A stretch of DNA of 5,130 nucleotides. It comes from Chloroflexota bacterium (GTDB taxonomy: Bacteria; Chloroflexota; Dormibacteria; CF-121). Numbering within the stretch: the first letter of the stretch is position 1; every line of letters begins with the position of its first letter. A program made the position numbers and the translations under genes. This document shows positions 1 to 5,130 of this stretch, one piece after another. Location of the stretch: positions 1 through 5,130 of the forward strand of contig VBFX01000287.1 of NCBI GenBank assembly GCA_005889395.1. The letters run 5' to 3'. The notes below the pieces were generated by a model. It did not search any database and was not told where the DNA came from. It saw nothing but the letters and a program-made list of their open reading frames with translations.

Positions 1-1384
1 AGAGGTCCTTGCCGTAGCCACTCTGCTTGTAGCCACCGTGGGGCATCTCGCTGACGAGGGGGATATGGGTGTTGATCCAGACCGTGCCGAACTGCAGCCG
101 GCGCGCGGCGTTCATCGCCCGGCCGATATCCCGCGTCCAGACTGATGCCGCCAGTCCGTAGTCGACGTCGTTGGCCCAGGCGATCGCCTCGTCGTCATCC
201 TTGAACCGCTGCACCGTGACCACCGGGCCGAAGACCTCTTTCTTGACGATCTCGGAGTCCTGCTTGACGTCGGTGACCAGGCTCGGCTGGTAGAAGTAGC
301 CGCGGCCGGGAACCGGAGCGCCGCCGACCAGCACTCGGGCTCCATGCTCGCGCGCGCGGTCGACAAATCCCTCGACCCGCTCGAGCTGCTCCTTGGCGAC
401 CATTGGCCCCATCTCCACGCCTTCCTCGAGCGGGTTGCCGACCTTGACCGACTGCACGCTCTTGGCGAGTGACGCGAGCAGGTTGTCGTAGATTTTCGGA
501 CCCGCGATGACGCGGGTGGCCGCGGTGCAATCCTGGCCGGAGTTGAAGAAGCCGGCGATCTTCACCCAGGTGTTGACCGCCTCGAGGTCGGCGTCATCGA
601 AGACGACCACGGGCGCCTTTCCACCGAGCTCGAGGTGGACGCGCTTGAGCGTCTGCGACGCCGCACGCGCGACCTCTTTGCCGGTTGCGACGTCGCCGGT
701 CAGCGACACCATGTCGACGCCGGGGTGGCGAACGATGCCGGCCCCCACCGGCTCGCCGTCGCCGGTGATGACGTTGAAGACGCCCGGCGGAAAGATATTT
801 GCGGCCAGCTCGGCCATGCGTAGCGCGCTGAGGGGCGTCCACTCGGACGGCTTCAGGATCACGCAGTTGCCCGCCGCCAGTGCGGGGGCGACCTTCCAGA
901 TCGCCATCATCAGGGGATAGTTCCACGGCGCGATCGAACCGACCACGCCGATGGGCTCCCGCCGGATCATGCTCGTATAGCCGCGCATGTACTCGCCGGC
1001 GGCCCGGCCTTCGAGCGTGCGGGCGGCGCCGGCGAAGAAGCGCAGATTGTCGACGCACGGTGGCATCTCGTCCGAGAGGAAGAGCGCGCGCGGCTTGCCC
1101 ACGTTCGCCGATTCGATGTTCGCCATCTCCTCGGCGTCCGCCAGGATCGCGTCGGCCAGCTTGAGCAGCATCTCACTGCGCTCCTTGGGGACGGTCTCGA
1201 ACCATTCCGTATACGCCTTGCGCGCCGCCTTCACGGCGCGGTCAACGTCCGCCTCGGTGCCCTTCGGCACCTCCGCGATGATCTCGCCGGTCGCCGGGTT
1301 GATGATCTCCTGCGACGCGCTACCCGACCCGGAAACCCACTCGCCCCCGATGAACATCTCCCGCCGCTTGACTGCTGTTGCCAT
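1..1384 (-). CDS. patD: Gamma-aminobutyraldehyde dehydrogenase-like NAD-dependent aldehyde dehydrogenase (3' end outside window)
   Basis: The product oxidises an amino-aldehyde to the acid, most likely 4-aminobutanal to GABA in putrescine breakdown, in the cytoplasm. The visible 461 residues carry the full aldehyde dehydrogenase signature set. These are PWNYP with Asn155, KPSE with Lys178, the glycine motif TGDVATG at 229-235, LELGGK with the general base Glu252, GQDC with catalytic Cys286, and EVFGP with Glu383. Stretches such as DEMPPCVDNLRFFAGAAR, SIAPWNYPLMMA and VSEMPHGGYKQSGYGKD closely match what I recall of Escherichia coli PatD (about 474 residues), so only some 10-20 C-terminal residues should be missing. 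The ATG is preceded by AGGAGGG at a good distance; Met10 has no such support. The gene is divergent from a GABA aminotransferase, which supports the GABA assignment. Betaine aldehyde or succinate semialdehyde dehydrogenase are less likely alternatives. The class is certain; the exact substrate is inferred. Confidence 0.9.
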   Translation of the reverse strand, partial: MATAVKRREMFIGGEWVSGSGSASQEIINPATGEIIAEVPKGTEADVDRAVKAARKAYTEWFETVPKERSEMLLKLADAILADAEEMANIESANVGKPRALFLSDEMPPCVDNLRFFAGAARTLEGRAAGEYMRGYTSMIRREPIGVVGSIAPWNYPLMMAIWKVAPALAAGNCVILKPSEWTPLSALRMAELAANIFPPGVFNVITGDGEPVGAGIVRHPGVDMVSLTGDVATGKEVARAASQTLKRVHLELGGKAPVVVFDDADLEAVNTWVKIAGFFNSGQDCTAATRVIAGPKIYDNLLASLAKSVQSVKVGNPLEEGVEMGPMVAKEQLERVEGFVDRAREHGARVLVGGAPVPGRGYFYQPSLVTDVKQDSEIVKKEVFGPVVTVQRFKDDDEAIAWANDVDYGLAASVWTRDIGRAMNAARRLQFGTVWINTHIPLVSEMPHGGYKQSGYGKDL

Positions 1385-1406
1385 CTATCTGACACCCTCC
1401 TATACG
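1378..1406 (+). promoter_or_regulatory. Candidate sigma70-type promoter for the aminotransferase gene
   Basis: TTGCCA (1378-1383, five of six matches to TTGACA) is followed after exactly 17 bp by TATACG (1401-1406, four of six matches to TATAAT). Transcription would start near 1412-1414, giving a leader of about 30 nt before the ATG at 1443. The -35 box overlaps the start codon of the divergent dehydrogenase gene. The boxes and spacing are read directly; activity is inferred. Confidence 0.5.
1395..1401 (-). promoter_or_regulatory. Shine-Dalgarno sequence of the aldehyde dehydrogenase gene
   Basis: On the minus strand this reads AGGAGGG, ten bases before the ATG whose first base is 1384. It is the strongest ribosome binding site in the window and fixes the dehydrogenase start at residue 1 rather than at Met10. 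Confidence 0.75.
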
Positions 1407-1424
1407 CCGCGAGATCTCGCCGCG
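1405..1424. promoter_or_regulatory. Operator-like inverted repeat between the divergent genes
   Basis: A perfect 12-bp palindrome, GCGAGATCTCGC (1409-1420), extends to a 20-bp inverted repeat in which nine of ten base pairs match; the only mismatch is 1408/1421. It starts at the end of the proposed -10 box and covers the expected start point of the aminotransferase transcript, a typical place for a repressor to bind. It is also upstream of the dehydrogenase ribosome binding site, so one dimeric regulator could act on both genes. No regulator gene is present in the window, so the binding protein is unknown. Confidence 0.45.
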
Positions 1425-1430
1425 ACCCTT

Positions 1431-1434
1431 AGGA
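1431..1434 (+). promoter_or_regulatory. Shine-Dalgarno sequence deciding the aminotransferase start
   Basis: AGGA lies eight bases before the ATG at 1443. The reading frame stays open upstream into the antisense of the dehydrogenase gene (to about 987), so this site and the usual family length are what place the start at 1443. Confidence 0.6.
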
Positions 1435-1442
1435 TATCCCCG

Positions 1443-2762
1443 ATGGGGGAGTGGCCAGGGCCACGGTCGCGGGAGCTCCAAAAAGAGCGGGATCGCTACC
1501 TGCCTCGCGGCCTGGCGTCCACCATGCCGGTCTTTGCGGCTGAGGGCAGCGGCGCCAGCCTCACCGACGTCGATGGGAACCGATACATCGACTTCGCGAC
1601 CGGGATCAGCGTGATGAACGTCGGCCATGGCCATCCCCGCGTGCTCGCCGCGATCCGCGAGCAGGCGGACCGGCTGGTGCACTCAGGCGCGCCGGTCATG
1701 ATGCCCGAGGCGTACGTTCGCCTCGCCCGCCGGCTGTGCGAGATCACGCCCGGTGCGTTCCCCAAGAAGGCACTCTTGTTGAACAGCGGGGCGGAAGCGG
1801 TGGAGAACGCGATCAAGGTCGTGCGCCAGGCGACGGGCCGCGCGGCCGTGATCAGTTTCCACAACGCTTTTCACGGCCGCACGCTGATGTCGATGACGCT
1901 CACGGGAAAGGTTGCGCCCTACAAACAGAATTTCGGCCCCTACGCTCCAGAGGTCTACCAAGTGCCCTATCCGTACGAGTACCGGCGTCCGGCCGGCATG
2001 GCGGCGGAAAGCCTCGGTGGGGCTTGCGTCGAGGCCGTGCGCCAGTTGTTCAAGACGACTGTGAGCGCCGATCGCGTCGCCGGCATCCTGGTGGAGCCGG
2101 TGCAGGGCGAGGGCGGCTTCGTCGTCCCACCGCCAGACTTTCTTCCCGGCCTGCGCACGCTCTGCACCGAGTACCAGATCCCCCTGATCGCGGACGAGAT
2201 CCAGACCGGCTTCGGTCGCACCGGCAGGATGTTCGCGGTCGAACATTCCGGCATCGAGCCGGACCTGATCGTGCTCGCCAAGTCAATGGGCGGTGGCCTG
2301 CCGCTCAGTGCGGTCGTCGGGCGCAGCGAGTTGATGGACGCCACCAATCCCGGTGGGCTGGGCGGAACGTTTGGCGGTAATCCGGTGGCCTGCGCCGCCG
2401 CGCTGGCCGTCATCGACGTGCTCCTCGAGGAGAACCTTCCGCAGCGTGGCACGGGGCTCGGCGATCGCGCGCTGGCGCGAATGCGCGGTTGGCAGGATCG
2501 TCACCCACAGGTGGGTGATGTCCGCGGGCTCGGCGCCATGGTGGCGATGGAGCTGGTCACCGACCGTGCCACGCGCGAGCCGGCCGGGACGATGACGAAC
2601 GAGGTCCTGCGTTACTGCCATACACACGGACTCGTCCTGCTGAAGGCCGGCCTTTACGACAATGTCATCCGTTTGTTGTTTCCCCTGACGGTGAGCGAGC
2701 AAGAACTCGACCGCGGGCTCGACATCCTGGAAGAGGCGCTCGATCAAGTCAAGAGGGTGTGA
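1443..2762 (+). CDS. gabT: 4-aminobutyrate aminotransferase-type class III PLP aminotransferase
   Basis: The product is a 439-residue PLP enzyme of aminotransferase class III, expected to transfer the amino group of GABA to 2-oxoglutarate, giving succinate semialdehyde and glutamate in the cytoplasm. Visible motifs in order are FATGISVMNVGHGHP (51-65), the phosphate-binding NSGAEAVENA (114-123), FHGRT with Arg146, EPVQGEGG with Glu218, IADEIQTGFGRTG with PLP-binding Asp251, and VLAKSMGGGLPLSA with Schiff-base Lys280. GGLGGTFGGNP (304-314) and GDVRGLGAM (358-366) follow. The length is close to that of GabT and PuuE (about 420-426). EPVQGEGG and GGLGGT are typical of the GABA subgroup rather than ornithine or acetylornithine aminotransferases. 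The ATG at 1443 follows AGGA and a candidate promoter. The neighbouring PatD-like gene would make its substrate. A beta-alanine or 5-aminovalerate preference cannot be excluded. Confidence 0.88.
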   Translation: MGEWPGPRSRELQKERDRYLPRGLASTMPVFAAEGSGASLTDVDGNRYIDFATGISVMNVGHGHPRVLAAIREQADRLVHSGAPVMMPEAYVRLARRLCEITPGAFPKKALLLNSGAEAVENAIKVVRQATGRAAVISFHNAFHGRTLMSMTLTGKVAPYKQNFGPYAPEVYQVPYPYEYRRPAGMAAESLGGACVEAVRQLFKTTVSADRVAGILVEPVQGEGGFVVPPPDFLPGLRTLCTEYQIPLIADEIQTGFGRTGRMFAVEHSGIEPDLIVLAKSMGGGLPLSAVVGRSELMDATNPGGLGGTFGGNPVACAAALAVIDVLLEENLPQRGTGLGDRALARMRGWQDRHPQVGDVRGLGAMVAMELVTDRATREPAGTMTNEVLRYCHTHGLVLLKAGLYDNVIRLLFPLTVSEQELDRGLDILEEALDQVKRV

Positions 2763-2768
2763 GGGAAC

Positions 2769-3230
2769 ATGAAACGACCCGCGCTGTCGATTGCGCTTGC
2801 TTTAGGTGCCAGCCTGCTGATGACCGTCACCGCCGCGGCCAGCAGCACCTACACGGACTGGATCCACGGTAGCGAACTGCCGAACGCGACGCCCACCGAG
2901 GGCCAGTTCGTCGGTGAGGCCACCGGAAGTTTCGCCGGCGCCTGGTACATCGATGTCAAGCATCAAGACCTGAGTCATCATCCGGCGTACATCACCGGCG
3001 GTAGTTTCCGACTCAACACCGTGATCAACGGATGGCCCGATGCGATCCACGGCTCGTTCACGCCCTGGCATGGGACGGTCAGCCAGCTCAGCGGATTCAG
3101 CGGCTGCACCAACCAGCGTTTTTCCGTTTACGGCGAGCTATACGGCGTCGGCCCCGAGAGCGAGAACGGCAGCGGAACGTTCAACGCGACGCTCACCCAC
3201 TCTGACGTTCTAGTTAGGGTGAGGGGGTGA
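2769..3230 (+). CDS. Small secreted protein of unknown function
   Basis: I do not recognise the family. The 153-residue product starts with a clear Sec signal peptide: positive MKR, a hydrophobic core around residues 8-20, and an Ala-rich cleavage site after about Ala24 (TAAA before SS). The mature part of about 129 residues is rich in Gly, Ser, Thr and aromatic residues with alternating patterns such as GSFAGAWYIDV (53-63), GGSFRLNT (77-84) and GSGTFNATLTH (134-144), which suggests an all-beta fold. It has seven histidines, including a pair at 70-71, and a single cysteine (Cys113), so no internal disulfide is possible. There is no lipobox, anchor or further membrane segment. It starts only 6 nt after the aminotransferase stop, with GAGGG very close to the ATG, and its stop overlaps the next start. 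The signal peptide sets the start. Expression with the aminotransferase is likely; a link in function is unproven. Confidence 0.75.
   Translation: MKRPALSIALALGASLLMTVTAAASSTYTDWIHGSELPNATPTEGQFVGEATGSFAGAWYIDVKHQDLSHHPAYITGGSFRLNTVINGWPDAIHGSFTPWHGTVSQLSGFSGCTNQRFSVYGELYGVGPESENGSGTFNATLTHSDVLVRVRG
3216..3219 (+). promoter_or_regulatory. Shine-Dalgarno sequence supporting a GTG start
   Basis: AGGG lies seven bases before the GTG at 3227. The GTG shares four bases (GTGA) with the stop of the preceding gene, the usual arrangement for translational coupling. No ATG is in frame before residue 64 of the downstream protein, so this site decides the start. Confidence 0.5.
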
Positions 3231-4165
3231 CTGCCGCCCCCTTTTCTATTCGCCCCGTCAAGGCGGAGGAGTTGAAACCCTGGCTCGACCTGGCCAACCA
3301 GCACCGGCACTGGCAGGAGGACGTCCCCGGCTTTCGCTTCGAAGAAACCCTGCGCCCGCCGGCCGAGCCAACCCTGCAACTCGGCGCGTGGACAGCCGAC
3401 GGCGTGCTGGCCGGCATGGCGGAGGCGGCGCTGAGCGAGGATGGAGCGCCCTTGATCGATCGTGCCCAGGGGTTCATCGCGGTGGCAGCGGCGCATCGGC
3501 GCCAGGGGTTGGGTTCCAGGCTAGCCGCCGACGTGGACCGTTTCGCGGCGACTGCCGGCGTTCGATGGCTGGAAACCGAAACCCTGGAGCGGGAGCTCGC
3601 TGCGTCGTTGCCGCTGCTGCGGAAGCGCGGCTTTACGGAGCTAGAACGCTACCAGACCTCACGACAGCGGCCGGCCGCGGTGAATCTCGGCGGGCTCAAC
3701 GAGCGGCGGCAGCGACTCCGCGAGGGCGGCATCGAGACGGTCGCGCTGCCGCAGATCGATGGTGAGCGCACGCGCCAGGAGCTCTATCGCTGCAACACGG
3801 CGATCTGGCGTGACATGCCGCACGAGGCCCACGTCGAGTGGCAGGATCCTCCTTTCGAGACGTTCACGCGAAGCATCTACGAGCGTCCCGCCGTGCTGCT
3901 CGACAGCTTCTTCGTGGCAAGGGACGGCGACCACATCGTCGGCTTGAGCTACTTGCTGCGGCGCCCGGATGGCGATGCTGAGGTGGGGGACACCGGCGTG
4001 CTGAGCAGCCATCGGCGCCGAGGGATCGCCCGCGTGCTGAAGATGCTGGTGACGCGCTCTGCCGCGCAGCAGGGAATCCCGATGGTGCATACGGATAACC
4101 GCGCCGACAACGCCGGCATGCTGGCGATCAACCGCGAGCTGGGCTTCCAACCGGGCGAGGGATAA
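3227..4165 (+). CDS. Tandem GNAT-domain N-acetyltransferase
   Basis: The product is a 312-residue protein made of two GNAT folds, expected to move an acetyl or acyl group from coenzyme A to an amine in the cytoplasm; the substrate is unknown. The N-terminal domain (about 1-145) begins with FSIRPVKAEE and has motif A at 84-100, with RRQGLG matching the CoA-binding R/Q-x-x-G-x-G/A pattern, then LLRKRGF (130-136). The C-terminal domain (about 165-312) has GVLSSHRRRGIARVLK (257-272) with RRRGIA, and ends in the usual TDNRADN...INRELGF pattern (289-307). Both CoA loops look intact, so neither half is plainly degenerate. Double GNAT proteins include mycothiol synthase MshD, but I see no specific reason to call it that. 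It starts with GTG inside the stop of the secreted-protein gene. Acetylation of a polyamine or related amine would fit the neighbouring catabolic genes, but that is context only. Confidence 0.85.
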   Translation: MTAAPFSIRPVKAEELKPWLDLANQHRHWQEDVPGFRFEETLRPPAEPTLQLGAWTADGVLAGMAEAALSEDGAPLIDRAQGFIAVAAAHRRQGLGSRLAADVDRFAATAGVRWLETETLERELAASLPLLRKRGFTELERYQTSRQRPAAVNLGGLNERRQRLREGGIETVALPQIDGERTRQELYRCNTAIWRDMPHEAHVEWQDPPFETFTRSIYERPAVLLDSFFVARDGDHIVGLSYLLRRPDGDAEVGDTGVLSSHRRRGIARVLKMLVTRSAAQQGIPMVHTDNRADNAGMLAINRELGFQPGEG

Positions 4166-4166
4166 T
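4161..4166 (+). promoter_or_regulatory. Possible -10 element just upstream of the ABC ATPase gene
   Basis: GATAAT matches TATAAT at five of six positions and ends ten bases before the ATG at 4177. Transcription from it would begin about 3-4 nt before the start codon, or at it. No good -35 box is visible at 16-18 bp. The hexamer includes the stop codon TAA of the preceding gene, so it may be chance. It is listed because the ATPase gene has no well-placed Shine-Dalgarno sequence. Confidence 0.25.
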
Positions 4167-4176
4167 TGGCTGCGGC

Positions 4177-4983
4177 ATGAGTGTGATCGCGCGGCCCGGC
4201 GATTCGGGCCTCGCTACGCAAACGGATGGCTTTGCGATCGTCGTCGAGGGACTGCGCAAGCGGTACGGGAGCCTCGTGGCGGTCGACGGCATCTCTTTCC
4301 GCGTCAAGGAGCGAGAGATCTTCGGATTGCTCGGTCCGAACGGGGCCGGCAAGACGACGACGGTCGAGATCCTGGAGGGCCTGCGCAGCGCCGACGACGG
4401 CCAGGCCCTGGTGGGTGGGATCGACGTCCGCCGGGATCCCCATAAGGTCAAGAACGTCATCGGCGTGCAGCTGCAATCGTCGGCGTTCTTCGATGGTCTG
4501 AACCTGCTGGAGCTCCTCGACCTGTTCGCCGCCCTCTACAAGCGGTCGATCGACGCCATGGCCATCCTCAAGAAGGTGGACCTATCCGAAAAGGCTCGTG
4601 CGAAAGTGAGCACGCTGTCCGGTGGCCAGAAGCAACGGTTCAGCGTCGCGACCGCCCTTGTGAACGAGCCGAAGATTCTTTTTCTCGACGAGCCGACGAC
4701 CGGCCTCGATCCACAGGCCCGACGGAACCTCTGGGAGCTGGCGCAATCCATCCGTGCCGAGGGGCGGACCATTGTCCTCACCACCCACTACATGGATGAG
4801 GCTCAGACCCTCTGCGACCGGGTCGCGATCATGGACCACGGCAAGATCCTGGCGATGGAGCCACCCGACGCTCTCATCCAGAGGCTGCTCGACAAGGGAT
4901 TCAAGGGCGAGCGGCTGGAGCGATCGGCCAACCTCGAGGACGTCTTCCTCGACATGACCGGGCACGGACTCCGCGAGAGTTAA
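4177..4983 (+). CDS. ABC transporter ATP-binding protein (ABC-2 / DrrA-like exporter type)
   Basis: The product is a 268-residue nucleotide-binding subunit that would power an exporter at the inner face of the membrane. All ATPase motifs are present: Walker A GPNGAGKT (53-60), a Q-loop around Gln100 (GVQLQSS), signature LSGGQ (147-151), Walker B ILFLDEP with Asp171 and Glu172, D-loop GLDP (176-179) and H-loop His204. The C-terminal NLEDVFLDMTG (252-262) is typical of ATPases paired with ABC-2 permeases, such as DrrA-like and CcmA-type proteins. About 20 residues precede the ATPase core (IVVEGLRKRYG, from 21). The ATG has no clear ribosome binding site; GTG at 4183 is the nearest alternative and is no better. 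It follows the GNAT gene by 11 nt and precedes the permease by 2 nt. The cargo is unknown; drug, lipid or polysaccharide export are all possible. Confidence 0.92.
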   Translation: MSVIARPGDSGLATQTDGFAIVVEGLRKRYGSLVAVDGISFRVKEREIFGLLGPNGAGKTTTVEILEGLRSADDGQALVGGIDVRRDPHKVKNVIGVQLQSSAFFDGLNLLELLDLFAALYKRSIDAMAILKKVDLSEKARAKVSTLSGGQKQRFSVATALVNEPKILFLDEPTTGLDPQARRNLWELAQSIRAEGRTIVLTTHYMDEAQTLCDRVAIMDHGKILAMEPPDALIQRLLDKGFKGERLERSANLEDVFLDMTGHGLRES

Positions 4984-4985
4984 GC

Positions 4986-5130
4986 GTGAAGCGCAGCCCA
5001 TTCGTGATGCTGACCTGGTCGTCGCTAAAGGCCTACTTCCGCAACCGCGGGGCAATCTTCTTCAGCCTGTTGGTGCCGCTCTTGATCATGGGCATCTTCG
5101 GCCTCATCAACTTTGGGAACAACACCCCCT
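4986..5130 (+). CDS. ABC-2 type transporter permease (5' end only)
   Basis: Only the first 48 residues lie in the window. They read as the amphipathic start of an ABC-2 permease: a short cytoplasmic segment (MKRSPFVMLTWSSLKAYFRN, counting GTG as Met) with the common motif of a charged FRNR before the first membrane helix, then a hydrophobic span at about 23-43 (from AIFFSLL to FGLINF). This pattern is characteristic of permeases paired with DrrA-like ATPases. The GTG start lies 2 nt after the ATPase stop, with GAGAG six bases upstream. With the ATPase it would form the exporter. The family call rests on the N-terminus and the neighbour, and the length and full topology cannot be seen. Confidence 0.8.
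   Translation, partial: MKRSPFVMLTWSSLKAYFRNRGAIFFSLLVPLLIMGIFGLINFGNNTP

Noticed and set aside
507..920. Plus-strand open frame opposite the dehydrogenase
   Set aside because: It is an antisense shadow of the conserved catalytic region of the aldehyde dehydrogenase and has low-complexity composition.
1432..1439. GGATATCC palindrome near the aminotransferase start
   Set aside because: At 8 bp with no extension it is too short to support as a second operator, and it overlaps the ribosome binding site.
987..1442. In-frame upstream extension of the aminotransferase (open frame continuing back to 987)
   Set aside because: It is antisense to the conserved dehydrogenase coding sequence, would add 152 residues foreign to class III aminotransferases, and the ATG at 1443 has an AGGA site and an upstream promoter.
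1683..2246. Long minus-strand open frame opposite the aminotransferase
   Set aside because: High-GC coding sequence commonly leaves long open frames on the other strand; the translation has no recognisable motif and the plus-strand gene is unambiguous.
2499..2520. Hairpin inside the aminotransferase gene (TCACCCA, loop CAGG, TGGGTGA, with one further C-G pair and a G-U pair)
   Set aside because: It lies within the codons for the conserved HPQVGDVRG segment, is not followed by a T-run, and the gene continues normally for 240 nt. It is most likely a by-product of coding constraint.
3659..4150. Minus-strand open frame opposite the GNAT gene
   Set aside because: It overlaps the conserved C-terminal GNAT domain, has no separate ribosome binding site that I can support and shows no family motif.

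Overview
The window is a compact, high-GC stretch of bacterial chromosome with long, clean genes. It has one partial gene on the minus strand at the left edge, then five closely packed plus-strand genes, the last of which runs off the right edge. No rRNA, tRNA, CRISPR array, insertion sequence or phage gene is visible. The GC-rich codon use, a GTG start on one complete gene and one partial gene, and the gene families fit a soil-type high-GC bacterium such as an actinobacterium or a Chloroflexota/Dormibacterota-like lineage. The sequence alone does not settle the phylum.

Left part (1-2762): a divergent pair of metabolic genes. The minus-strand gene (1-1384) is an aldehyde dehydrogenase closely resembling gamma-aminobutyraldehyde dehydrogenase (PatD type). 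The plus-strand gene (1443-2762) is a class III PLP aminotransferase of the 4-aminobutyrate aminotransferase type (GabT/PuuE). Together they would turn 4-aminobutyraldehyde, a putrescine breakdown product, into GABA and then succinate semialdehyde. The 58-bp gap between their starts holds a good Shine-Dalgarno sequence for each gene, a sigma70-like promoter for the aminotransferase and a near-perfect 20-bp inverted repeat over the expected transcription start. This looks like a shared control region.

Right part (2763-5130): a small secreted protein of unknown function begins 6 nt after the aminotransferase. It overlaps by 4 nt (GTGA) a protein with two GNAT acetyltransferase domains. An ABC transporter ATPase follows after 11 nt, and an ABC-2 type permease start follows 2 nt after that. 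The spacing allows one transcript from the aminotransferase to the permease. However, the ATPase gene lacks a well-placed ribosome binding site and has a -10-like GATAAT just upstream, so it may have its own start.

Nothing here is clearly a new molecular system. The points most worth a second look are the divergent operator-like palindrome, the orphan secreted protein coupled to a double-GNAT protein inside a GABA-catabolic transcription unit, and the possible near-leaderless start of the ABC exporter.
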